The notes beneath the pieces were generated by a model. That model searched no databases. It saw only the letters and a program-made list of their open reading frames with translations, and was not told where the DNA came from. This document shows, in pieces, positions 15,293 to 23,762 of a stretch of DNA of 64,000 nt. Position numbers and translations under genes: made by a program. The first letter of the stretch is position 1; every line of letters begins with the position of its first letter. The stretch comes from Reichenbachiella agariperforans (GTDB lineage Bacteria; Bacteroidota; Bacteroidia; Cytophagales; Cyclobacteriaceae), in the NCBI RefSeq assembly GCF_900142205.1, contig NZ_FRAA01000001.1:112889-176888 (forward strand), read 5' to 3'.

Positions 15293-17668
15293 ATGCAATT
15301 AACCGTAGAGCAAACCTGCTACCACTGTGGAGAAGACTGTGACAATGCTTCCTACGAGCTAGAAGACAAGCATTTCTGCTGTCTGGGTTGCCAGACTGTG
15401 TACCAGCTCTTAGAAGAAAACGATCTCTGTACCTATTATGATCTCGAACGTGCTCCGGGCAATCAGCTCAAAAGCTTCTATGCCAACAAATACGGCTACT
15501 TAGACAATCAGGAGATCGCGGATCGTCTGTTGGATTTCAAATCCGAGGACTATCACAAAATCACCCTAAATATTCCCTCCATACACTGCAGCTCATGCAT
15601 CTGGCTCCTCGAAAACCTGACTCGATTCGATGCAGGCATCATCCAGTCACGAATCAACTTTAGCCAGAAAAAACTCACCATAGATTACATGCCTCATAAG
15701 ACCCAGCTCCCCATTATCATCGAGCGTCTATGCCAGCTGGGCTATGAACCTGAGATTACGCTAGATACACAGCAGCAGGGTACAGAGACGAGTAGCAACA
15801 AAGACACCTTTGTCAAACTAGGCATCTCAGGATTTACCTTTGGCAATATCATGCTCTTCTCCTTTCCGGAGTACTTTGGACTTCATATCTCTTCGGAATT
15901 CGTGCAGTATTTTGGGTATCTCAATCTACTGCTATCCATTCCCGTCTTGGTATACTGTGCACAGGAGTTCTTTAGCTCTGCATTTCGTGGGGTAGCCAAA
16001 AAAGTCCTCAACATCGACCTACCCATCGCCATGGGGATTCTAGCGATATTTATCCGCAGCAGCTACGAGATCCTAAGCCAGACGGGGGCAGGATACTTTG
16101 ACTCCATGGCTGCTTTGGTATTCCTATTATTGATTGGCAGATGGTTTCAGGGACAGACCTACCGCAACCTATCCTTTGATCGCAACTACAAGTCTTACTT
16201 CCCACTCGCAGTGACGCTGATCAATCAGCAAGAAAAAAAGAGTGTCCTAGTAGAAACATTACAAGCCGGAGACAAAATTGAAATTCGAAACGAAGAAATC
16301 ATCCCCTGTGATGCCATTCTAGTCAGTCCATCAGCTCAAATAGACTACAGTTTCGTCACAGGAGAGACTAAATCAATTGCCATTCGTGAAGGAGAAAAAA
16401 TCTATGCAGGCGGACGCATCAAAGGCGTAGCTGTCAAAATGAATGTCCTCCATCCCGTATCCCAGAGCTACCTGACTCAGCTATGGAACAATGAGGTCTT
16501 TGCCAAAGAAAATCCCGACGAGGAGCACCTGATCATCAACCGTGTGAGTCGCTACTTTACGCCTACCATCCTCGGACTAGCAACCCTAGCTGGACTGGTC
16601 TGGCTCGTGATTGATAGTAGTCAGGCTATGAATGTCTTTTCTTCGGTATTGATTATCGCTTGTCCCTGCGCGCTGGCACTAGCGACTCCTTTCACACTAG
16701 GCAGTGTACTCAACGTCCTCGCCCGTCACCAGTTCTACCTCAAAGGCACAGAAGTCATCGAGCGTATCTGGCAAACCAAACACATCATATTTGACAAAAC
16801 TGGCACCATTACCAACCACCAAGATCACACCATCAACTACCATGGCATGGCACTCACTGCGTATGACGAGCAGCTAATCGCTTCGCTCACCAAACACTCA
16901 ACCCACCCACTCAGTCAGGCGATCTGTGCGATGTACTCCACTGTCACAGCCGTTCCAGTCACGCAGTTTGAGGAAGTCAAAGGTCAGGGACTCAAAGGAC
17001 AGCTTGATGGTCACCTACTACAGATCGGTTCGGCTTCTTTGACCCTAGCACCTCATACCACCATACAACAAACACAAGTGCATATCAACATAGATGGAGT
17101 TTATAGAGGCTTCTTTTCTTTCGAAAACCAATACCGCAAAGGGCTCAAAAACCTGATAAATCAGCTCAAAGCGCACTACCAATTCAGTATCCTCTCTGGT
17201 GACAATGATGCGGAACGAACCAAACTGAGTGAAATTTTTCCTCCAGATACTGCCTTCTACTTCAGTCACTCCCCTGTAGACAAACTAGAGAAAATCAAAA
17301 ACCTAGAAGCTACACAAAGCACCATCATGATCGGTGATGGACTCAACGACGCGGGTGCACTCAAAGCCAGCAGTGTTGGTCTCTCCGTCTCCGACAATAT
17401 GTCCTCTTTTAGCCCGGCCAGCGACGGCATACTCTTAGGCAAAAGGCTTGTCGATCTGGATTCTTTCCTGCGGCTAATCACCCAGTCAAGAATGGTCATC
17501 ATCATAGGGTTTGTGATCTCGTTTGCTTACAATATCGTAGGACTTAGTTTTGCAGTTGCAGGAATGATCACGCCTGTATTTGCTGCATTACTCATGCCGA
17601 TTAGTAGTATTTCTGTCGTGGCTTTCACCACCTTAACCATCCGATGGCTCGGCCGTCGCATCTCATGA
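15293..17668 (+). CDS. ccoI: CcoI-type copper-translocating P1B-ATPase
   Basis: 791 aa. The N-terminal Cys-rich module CYHCGEDC...CCLGCQ is followed by an HMA domain with CSSCIWLLEN. Eight or so membrane helices carry the metal-site motif ACPCALALATP. Catalytic parts are in order: TGET actuator, phosphorylated Asp in DKTGTIT, the HP dipeptide in THPLSQ, and GDGLNDAGAL. CcoI/FixI exports Cu(I) for assembly of the CuB site of cbb3 oxidase. The stop overlaps the ccoS start (ATGA), a coupling common in cco clusters. Confidence 0.96.
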   Translation: MQLTVEQTCYHCGEDCDNASYELEDKHFCCLGCQTVYQLLEENDLCTYYDLERAPGNQLKSFYANKYGYLDNQEIADRLLDFKSEDYHKITLNIPSIHCSSCIWLLENLTRFDAGIIQSRINFSQKKLTIDYMPHKTQLPIIIERLCQLGYEPEITLDTQQQGTETSSNKDTFVKLGISGFTFGNIMLFSFPEYFGLHISSEFVQYFGYLNLLLSIPVLVYCAQEFFSSAFRGVAKKVLNIDLPIAMGILAIFIRSSYEILSQTGAGYFDSMAALVFLLLIGRWFQGQTYRNLSFDRNYKSYFPLAVTLINQQEKKSVLVETLQAGDKIEIRNEEIIPCDAILVSPSAQIDYSFVTGETKSIAIREGEKIYAGGRIKGVAVKMNVLHPVSQSYLTQLWNNEVFAKENPDEEHLIINRVSRYFTPTILGLATLAGLVWLVIDSSQAMNVFSSVLIIACPCALALATPFTLGSVLNVLARHQFYLKGTEVIERIWQTKHIIFDKTGTITNHQDHTINYHGMALTAYDEQLIASLTKHSTHPLSQAICAMYSTVTAVPVTQFEEVKGQGLKGQLDGHLLQIGSASLTLAPHTTIQQTQVHINIDGVYRGFFSFENQYRKGLKNLINQLKAHYQFSILSGDNDAERTKLSEIFPPDTAFYFSHSPVDKLEKIKNLEATQSTIMIGDGLNDAGALKASSVGLSVSDNMSSFSPASDGILLGKRLVDLDSFLRLITQSRMVIIIGFVISFAYNIVGLSFAVAGMITPVFAALLMPISSISVVAFTTLTIRWLGRRIS

Positions 17669-17820
17669 AAATCATCATCGCACTTATATTGATCAGTTTA
17701 GTAGTCGCCCTTATATTCCTATGGCTGTTCGTCTGGTCAGTCAAATCAGGACAGTACGACGACACAGACTCTCCAGCAGTAAGAATGCTCATGGATGACA
17801 AAAAACCAAAGAAAGACTGA
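17665..17820 (+). CDS. ccoS: CcoS, cbb3 oxidase assembly protein
   Basis: 51 aa, one N-terminal membrane helix (IIIALILISLVVALIFLWLF), then the diagnostic FixS/CcoS tail SGQYDDTDSPAVRML. The ATG at 17665 overlaps the ccoI stop. CcoS is needed for cofactor insertion into the CcoN subunit in other bacteria. Missed by length-limited gene finding. Confidence 0.95.
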   Translation: MKIIIALILISLVVALIFLWLFVWSVKSGQYDDTDSPAVRMLMDDKKPKKD

Positions 17821-17886
17821 TACAGATCATTACGATCGATGAGCTATGCCTGTGCAAAGTAGATAGGCTCCTATTTATTTTGTCTC

Positions 17887-19257
17887 ATGAACACAGCCAA
17901 TAATCTCATACAAAAATACGACATCCCAGGTCCACGATACACCAGTTACCCCACAGTTCCTGCATGGAAAGAAGACCCTATAGACACAGACCTATGGAAA
18001 GCGCATGTTCGATCAGCGTTTGAAACCAATAATAGTGAGAAAGGCATCAGTCTATACATCCACCTACCCTACTGCGAAAGCTTATGCACGTACTGCGGCT
18101 GCAATACCCGCATCACTGTCAATCATAGCGTGGAGCGACCCTACATCGATACACTCTTACGCGAGTGGTCTCTTTATCTGGAAATCTTCGATGACACGCC
18201 TCAGATCGCTGAAATCCATCTGGGTGGTGGCACACCTACGTTTTTCAGTCCCGAACACTTGACCTTACTTATAGAGGGAATCACCCAAAAAGCCATCACC
18301 ACTTCAGAAACATGTATGAGTTTCGAAGCTCACCCCAACAATACTACCCGCGCACACATGCAGGCACTCTATGACCTTGGTTTTCGGCGGATGAGCTTGG
18401 GGATTCAAGACTTTGATCTCGCGGTGCAAAAGATCGTACACCGTATACAATCCTACGAAACCGTAGCGTCTGTAGTAGACACTGCCCGTGAGATAGGCTA
18501 CACATCCATCAATTTTGACCTGATCTACGGTCTACCTCTACAAAACAAAAACACCATCTCCGACACCTTTGATAAGGTAGCCCAGCTACATCCCGATCGC
18601 ATCGCCTACTACAGCTATGCCCATGTACCTTGGGTCAAGCCCGGACAACGCAGTTTCTCAGACAAAGACCTACCCTCCGCAACAGAGAAGCGCGAACTGT
18701 ATGAATTAGGCAAACGAATCTTGGCAGCTATGCAATACTACGAGATAGGAATGGATCACTTTGCACTCGCTACAGACGAGCTATACCTCGCAGCAGAGAG
18801 CGGGACACTACATCGCAACTTCATGGGCTACACTATCCATAGTAGCGACCTAGTGATAGGCTTAGGAGCCTCCTCTATTGGTGACACAGGCTCAGCCTAT
18901 GCGCAAAACGTTAAAAAAGTAGAAGACTATAAGGCACTCGTATACGCTGGCAAACTCCCTGTATATAGAGGACATTTCCTGACGGACGAAGAGATAAGTA
19001 TCAAGCAGCATATCTCGCGACTCATGTGTCAGTTCCAAACCAGTGCCGATACCGACGACCCTTTACGTGCATCACTCTTTCACTATGCAGAAAGCCGTCT
19101 GTCTGAACTCGTCGCTGATCAACTGATAGAAATCAAAAATGGGCAGCTGTACATCATGCCAGCGGGTCGCCCCTTTGTTCGAAATGTCTGCATGGCGTTT
19201 GACAAACACTACTGGCAGAACAACTCTGTTGAACATGTCTTCAGTCAAACCGTTTAA
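17887..19257 (+). CDS. hemN: Oxygen-independent coproporphyrinogen III oxidase
   Basis: 456 aa radical-SAM enzyme. The [4Fe-4S] cluster motif YCESLCTYCGC (CX3CX2C with the extra Cys typical of HemN) is at about residues 61-71, and the SAM-binding GGGTPTFF follows at about 112. The length matches true HemN (about 450) rather than HemW (about 380), and the C-terminal HemN domain ends with GRPFVRNVCMAFD. It makes protoporphyrinogen IX without oxygen, feeding heme to cbb3 oxidase when oxygen is scarce. Inserted between ccoS and uspA in the microaerobic cluster. Confidence 0.95.
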   Translation: MNTANNLIQKYDIPGPRYTSYPTVPAWKEDPIDTDLWKAHVRSAFETNNSEKGISLYIHLPYCESLCTYCGCNTRITVNHSVERPYIDTLLREWSLYLEIFDDTPQIAEIHLGGGTPTFFSPEHLTLLIEGITQKAITTSETCMSFEAHPNNTTRAHMQALYDLGFRRMSLGIQDFDLAVQKIVHRIQSYETVASVVDTAREIGYTSINFDLIYGLPLQNKNTISDTFDKVAQLHPDRIAYYSYAHVPWVKPGQRSFSDKDLPSATEKRELYELGKRILAAMQYYEIGMDHFALATDELYLAAESGTLHRNFMGYTIHSSDLVIGLGASSIGDTGSAYAQNVKKVEDYKALVYAGKLPVYRGHFLTDEEISIKQHISRLMCQFQTSADTDDPLRASLFHYAESRLSELVADQLIEIKNGQLYIMPAGRPFVRNVCMAFDKHYWQNNSVEHVFSQTV

Positions 19258-19374
19258 TAGAAACAGACATCATAGAATTATCGGACGATTAATTTTCTAT
19301 TCTGCCGACTTAATATGATCTTTAAAGACCACCAAAGAGGTTGGTCAAACTTTAAATCTCAAATCCTAAATAAA

Positions 19375-20214
19375 ATGAAAAAGATATTAGTACCCTACGA
19401 CTTTAGTCCATTTGCAGAATCAGCTTTGGAGTTAGCCCTTGAAATCAATGAACAGTCAAATGGGGAAATCACACTCGTTCACATCATAGAATACCCGATG
19501 GGTGACACCTTTCATGTGACGGGGGAAGTGACTTTGGATGATTCTATGGATCAGCTATTTACACTTCAGCTTATCAAGAAAGCAAAAAATGATTTACAAG
19601 AAATCCTCAATAAACACAGCGAACAGAATGTGACCTATGAGGTTTTGATGGGAAATGCCTTCAAAGGAATCGCAAGCCAAATCGAAGCTTATAGCCCCGA
19701 CCTCATCGTGATGGGAACCAAAGGAGCTACAGGACTCGCTGAGATACTGGTAGGATCCAATGCTGAAAAAGTAGTGCGAACGGCTAAATGTCCAGTCGTC
19801 ACTGTGCATCAGAAACATCAGGTAAAAGCGATCAACAACATAGTTTTCCCTACGGATTTGGATGTTGAAGCAGGATCAGTACTAGAGAAGTTCAAAGATT
19901 TCCAACACTTAGTGGGAGCAAAAATCCATTTGCTACATGTAGAAACACTTCACGATCCAGTCAGTGATGACATGGCCAGAGAAGCATTAGAAAAGCTAGC
20001 TAACGATCACAAACTAACCAATTTTGAAATCCACGTGACCAGAGGGATAGAAACGGATCAAGCTGTCATGAACTTTGCGCAAGAGATGAACGCAGATATG
20101 ATCGCGCTAGCGACACATAGTCACAGAGGTCTACTGCATCTCTTCCTAGGTAGTGTGGCGGAAGACATCGTCAACCATAGCAAGATGCCTGTCTGGACGA
20201 TGAGTCAAAAATAA
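19375..20214 (+). CDS. Tandem-domain universal stress protein
   Basis: 279 aa from the ATG at 19375, which gives MKKILVPYDFSPFAESALE as the first strand; a longer frame from 19315 adds 20 non-family residues. Two full Usp domains are present (about 1-145 and 150-279). Each has the G-x2-G-x8-9-G-S/N loop for ATP (GTKGATGLAEILVGSNAEKV and, in the second, HSHRGLLHLFLGSVAEDIV). Cytosolic. It lies between hemN and ccoNO and is closed by a terminator, so ccoNO has its own promoter. Confidence 0.93.
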   Translation: MKKILVPYDFSPFAESALELALEINEQSNGEITLVHIIEYPMGDTFHVTGEVTLDDSMDQLFTLQLIKKAKNDLQEILNKHSEQNVTYEVLMGNAFKGIASQIEAYSPDLIVMGTKGATGLAEILVGSNAEKVVRTAKCPVVTVHQKHQVKAINNIVFPTDLDVEAGSVLEKFKDFQHLVGAKIHLLHVETLHDPVSDDMAREALEKLANDHKLTNFEIHVTRGIETDQAVMNFAQEMNADMIALATHSHRGLLHLFLGSVAEDIVNHSKMPVWTMSQK

Positions 20215-20233
20215 GACAGAAAAAAGTCACTTT

Positions 20234-20271
20234 AAAAAGGATGATCAGTAAAATGGTCATCCTTTTTTTTT
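20234..20271 (+). terminator. Intrinsic terminator after uspA
   Basis: AAAAAGGATGA and TCATCCTTTTTTTT form an 11-bp stem with a 12-base loop and a long T-run. Confidence 0.9.
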
Positions 20272-20349
20272 GGTCTTACATTTTTCACACCTACCAGAAA
20301 ATGACTAATTCCATAACTAGTTGTAGTGATAAAATAACAAAAAAAACAA

Positions 20350-20365
20350 TATGATTCTAATCATA
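20350..20365. promoter_or_regulatory. Candidate Crp/Fnr-type operator upstream of ccoNO
   Basis: TATGATT-CT-AATCATA, a perfect 7-bp palindrome containing TGAT-N4-ATCA. Its centre is 52.5 bases before the first base of the -7-like TAATTTAG at 20410-20417. The Fnr consensus of other bacteria is TTGAT-N4-ATCAA, so the core matches. Confidence 0.6.
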
Positions 20366-20409
20366 CAAAATGCTGAACCTGTGTCATTAGGCACCTAAAG
20401 AAACCAAAC

Positions 20410-20417
20410 TAATTTAG
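20410..20417 (+). promoter_or_regulatory. -7-like element of ccoNO promoter
   Basis: TAATTTAG differs from TAnnTTTG at one position and lies 30 bases before the ccoNO start codon. Weak alone; supported by its spacing to the palindrome at 20350-20365. Confidence 0.4.
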
Positions 20418-20446
20418 CCACCGATCAATAAACTCAACGCTATCAC

Positions 20447-22564
20447 ATGGAACTTGAAAAATTCAGTTACGACAATAAGATCGTAAAGTATTTCACCATC
20501 GCCTCTGTCATCTTTGGTGTCATCGCCATGCTCGCAGGACTGACTGCAGCGATTCAACTATTTTATCCTGCATTCAATTTTGACTTGCAATACACGACCT
20601 TCGGTCGTGTGCGACCCCTTCATACCAATGCAGTCATATTCGGCTTCATCGGCAATGCCATGTTTGCAGGGATCTACTACTCCCTACAGCGACTCCTCAA
20701 AGCCCGGATGTTTAACGATACCTTGTCGTGGATCAACTTCTGGGGCTGGCAAGCTATTCTACTGACGGCAGCCATCACATTACCGTTAGGGATGACGAGT
20801 AGCAAAGAATATGCTGAGCTAGAATGGCCCATAGATATTGCTATCACGCTGATCTGGGTTGTGTTCGGTATTAACTTGATCGGTACGATCATCAAACGCC
20901 GTGAACGACACATGTATGTCGCTATCTGGTTCTATATCGCCACATTCGTCACGGTCGCGGTATTGCACATTGTCAATTCGGTGGCTATGCCCGTCGGTTT
21001 ATTCAAAAGTTACTCTTGGTATGCTGGAGTGCAGGATGCACTCGTACAGTGGTGGTATGGGCATAACGCCGTAGCGTTTTTCCTCACGACTCCTTTCTTG
21101 GGTCTAATGTACTACTACCTACCCAAAGCAGCCAAACGACCAGTGTATTCCTATAAGCTGTCGATCATTCACTTCTGGTCGCTGATCTTTATCTACATCT
21201 GGGCGGGACCTCATCATCTGCTTTACACCTCGCTACCTGACTGGGTTCAGTCGCTCGGCACGGCCTTTTCGATCATGCTGATTGCTCCCTCTTGGGGTGG
21301 TATGCTCAATGGTCTATTGACCTTGAGAGGTGCTTGGGACAGAGTTCGCGAGGATCCTATTTTGAAATTCATGGTAGTAGCGATCACTTGCTACGGTATG
21401 GCCACTTTCGAGGGACCTATGCTTTCTCTCAAGGAAGTCAGTGCCATCGCGCACTTTACGGATTGGATCGTCGCACATGTCCATGTCGGCGCACTAGGCT
21501 GGAACGGTTTCTTGATCTTCGGTATGTTCTACTGGCTAGTTCCTAGAATGTGGGGCACCAAACTTCACTCCATCAAATTAGCCAACATTCATTTTTGGTT
21601 AGGCACATTAGGAATCATCTTCTATGCCCTACCGATGTATGTCGCAGGTATCGTGCAGAGCCTCATGTGGCAACAGTTCGATGCGGACGGTTTCTTGGTT
21701 TACAAAAACTTCCTAGAAACTGTGATCCAAATCGTCCCTCTCTACGCACTTAGAGCCGTCGGTGGAGTACTCTATCTCTCAGGTGTCTTTGTGATGATTT
21801 TCAACCTGATCAAAACAACAGGTGCAGGACAATTCATCGCTGAAGAAGAAGCAGAAGCGCCTGCTTTAGAAAAGAAAAAAATCACTGGAGGTCACTGGCA
21901 CTCTGTGTGGGAGAGAAAACCAGTTTTCTTCACCGTACTAACATTGGTCGCGATTTTAATCGGTGGTGTAATTGAAATGGTACCGACTTTCTTAATCAAG
22001 TCCAACATCCCTACAATATCATCGGTCAAACCTTACACGCCACTGGAGCTGCAAGGACGTGACATCTACATCCGTGAGGGCTGCAACAACTGTCACTCGC
22101 AGATGGTCAGACCGCTGCGATTTGATACCGAGCGATATGGAGAATACTCCAAAGCGGGAGAGTTCGTCTACGATCATCCATTCCTATGGGGGTCCAAACG
22201 TACTGGCCCAGACCTTGCACGCGAAGGTGTCGGAAAGCTAAAAAAATCAGACACTTGGCACTACAACCACCTACTCGCTCCCGATGCAGTCTCTGCTGGA
22301 TCTATTATGCCAGCGTACCCTTGGTTATTCGAGCAAGCCATAGACAAAGAGAGCACCGCTGCAAAGATCTCTGCACTCAGAACGGTAGGCGTTCCCTATC
22401 CTGAGGGTTTCGAAGAGACTGCCAATATAGAACTGGAAATGCAAGCCAAAACCATCGTAGCAAATCTAAAAGCAGATGGAATCGACGCGACAGGCGAAGA
22501 AGAAATCATCGCTCTGATTGCGTATTTGCAAAGATTAGGTAAAGACATCACTGTAAAACAATAA
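20447..22564 (+). CDS. ccoNO: cbb3 cytochrome oxidase subunits I and II fused (CcoN-CcoO)
   Basis: 705 aa. Residues 1 to about 480 are CcoN with some 12 membrane helices and heme/CuB His ligands, seen in RPLHTNAVIFGF, WWYGHNAVAFFLT, WAGPHHLLYTSL and VAHVHVGALGWNGF. After a linker (about 480-505) and a transmembrane anchor comes a CcoO-like domain with one c-type heme site, EGCNNCHSQMVRP, and ERYGEYSKAGE. Separate in Proteobacteria, the two are commonly one gene in Bacteroidota. It reduces O2 at high affinity while pumping protons at the inner membrane. First gene of ccoNO-Q-P-G-H-safE. Confidence 0.97.
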   Translation: MELEKFSYDNKIVKYFTIASVIFGVIAMLAGLTAAIQLFYPAFNFDLQYTTFGRVRPLHTNAVIFGFIGNAMFAGIYYSLQRLLKARMFNDTLSWINFWGWQAILLTAAITLPLGMTSSKEYAELEWPIDIAITLIWVVFGINLIGTIIKRRERHMYVAIWFYIATFVTVAVLHIVNSVAMPVGLFKSYSWYAGVQDALVQWWYGHNAVAFFLTTPFLGLMYYYLPKAAKRPVYSYKLSIIHFWSLIFIYIWAGPHHLLYTSLPDWVQSLGTAFSIMLIAPSWGGMLNGLLTLRGAWDRVREDPILKFMVVAITCYGMATFEGPMLSLKEVSAIAHFTDWIVAHVHVGALGWNGFLIFGMFYWLVPRMWGTKLHSIKLANIHFWLGTLGIIFYALPMYVAGIVQSLMWQQFDADGFLVYKNFLETVIQIVPLYALRAVGGVLYLSGVFVMIFNLIKTTGAGQFIAEEEAEAPALEKKKITGGHWHSVWERKPVFFTVLTLVAILIGGVIEMVPTFLIKSNIPTISSVKPYTPLELQGRDIYIREGCNNCHSQMVRPLRFDTERYGEYSKAGEFVYDHPFLWGSKRTGPDLAREGVGKLKKSDTWHYNHLLAPDAVSAGSIMPAYPWLFEQAIDKESTAAKISALRTVGVPYPEGFEETANIELEMQAKTIVANLKADGIDATGEEEIIALIAYLQRLGKDITVKQ

Positions 22565-22574
22565 AGGAAAAGCC

Positions 22575-22736
22575 ATGTTTAAATATTATTTCGAACAAAT
22601 ACATAATGTGGAAATTTGGCCCATAATTTCCCTTTCAATCTTTTTCGTATTCTTCATAGGCCTCTTATGGTGGGTGTTCAGAGTGGATCGCTCCTACATA
22701 GATGAAATGAAAAATTTACCTTTTGACGAACACTGA
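22575..22736 (+). CDS. ccoQ: CcoQ-like small membrane subunit
   Basis: 53 aa, one membrane helix (about residues 15-36, IWPIISLSIFFVFFIGLLWW) and a short charged cytoplasmic tail VDRSYIDEMKNLPFDEH. Position between ccoNO and ccoP and the helix-plus-tail layout identify it as CcoQ (FixQ). In other bacteria this subunit stabilises the assembled oxidase. Start 10 bases after the ccoNO stop; frame verified codon by codon. Confidence 0.88.
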   Translation: MFKYYFEQIHNVEIWPIISLSIFFVFFIGLLWWVFRVDRSYIDEMKNLPFDEH

Positions 22737-22750
22737 AAAAACCTACAGAG

Positions 22751-23758
22751 ATGAAAATATTCAATCATACCTATAAAAAACTACCCCAAGGCAGAGCCCT
22801 AGGGATATTAAGATGGCTTCTAGTTCGGTTCGGCTCGAAGGTCAGGAATTTAAGCCCTGCAGGCTACCGCCCTGCGGTTAAACTTTTACTATGCGCGGTG
22901 CTCGTACTATGTGGGTCACTGAGTGCAAATGCACAAAGCGACACGATGGGTATCAGTTCGAACGATATGATGCTGATCATGATGAGCCTAGTACTACTGG
23001 TCGTACTGCTCGTGCTACTGGTGGCAATCGTCTTACTCAACATAATCAAGATGATGCTGAATACAGACCTAGAGAAAAAAGGTATAACCATAGACGAACC
23101 AAGCCTATGGAAACGACTTAATGACAAACTCACAGGAGCTGTACCACTAGAAGAGGAAGAGGCCATAGAACTCGATCATGACTATGACGGAATCAAAGAA
23201 CTCGACAATCACCTCCCTCCTTGGTGGAAATGGCTGTTTTACATCACCATTGTATTTGCCATCGCATACATGGTCAACTATCACGTCCTTAAACTCACAC
23301 CACTGCAAGATGAAGAATATGCACAGCAAGTAGCCAAAGCAGAGGCGGCAAAGTCAAGTAGCCAAGGCAGTGAAGAGCAAGCCATCGACGAGTCTAACAT
23401 TAGCTTCTCCGATGATGCCGCGCTACTCACCAAAGGAAAAACCATCTACGAACGCAACTGTGTGGCCTGTCACAAAGCAGGTGGAGAAGGAGGAATCGGC
23501 CCTAACCTCACCGATGACTACTGGCTACATGGTGGCTCAGCACAGGACACATATCACACGATATCCAATGGCGTGGTGGAGAAAGGGATGATCGCATGGA
23601 AGGAAGTACTATCCCCTGCCAACATGAATGCTGTCAACTCCTACATCTACACCCTCAGAGGAACCAATCCTGCCAATGCCAAAGCACCACAGGGTGAACT
23701 ATATCAAGAGGAAACAACTACGTCTGCAGCAACAGACAGTACAGCGGTAGCAGAATAG
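22751..23758 (+). CDS. ccoP: cbb3 oxidase subunit III CcoP, monoheme, with unusual N-terminus
   Basis: 335 aa. A signal-peptide-like hydrophobic segment ends at SANAQ (about residue 62) and is followed by two membrane helices (about 70-100 and 157-178). DYDGIKELDNHLPPWWKW is the CcoP hallmark. One c-type heme motif, CVACHKAGGEGG, is present rather than the two of proteobacterial CcoP. It passes electrons from soluble or membrane cytochromes to CcoO. Residues about 11-45 (LPQGRALGILRWLL...SPAGYRPAVK) are basic and sit where a short signal n-region is expected; they may be an inserted sequence. Confidence 0.93.
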   Translation: MKIFNHTYKKLPQGRALGILRWLLVRFGSKVRNLSPAGYRPAVKLLLCAVLVLCGSLSANAQSDTMGISSNDMMLIMMSLVLLVVLLVLLVAIVLLNIIKMMLNTDLEKKGITIDEPSLWKRLNDKLTGAVPLEEEEAIELDHDYDGIKELDNHLPPWWKWLFYITIVFAIAYMVNYHVLKLTPLQDEEYAQQVAKAEAAKSSSQGSEEQAIDESNISFSDDAALLTKGKTIYERNCVACHKAGGEGGIGPNLTDDYWLHGGSAQDTYHTISNGVVEKGMIAWKEVLSPANMNAVNSYIYTLRGTNPANAKAPQGELYQEETTTSAATDSTAVAE

Positions 23759-23762
23759 CACG

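Noticed and set aside
22751-23758. Loss of a heme site in CcoP as an anomaly
   Set aside because: Only one CxxCH is present, but monoheme CcoP is common in Bacteroidota.
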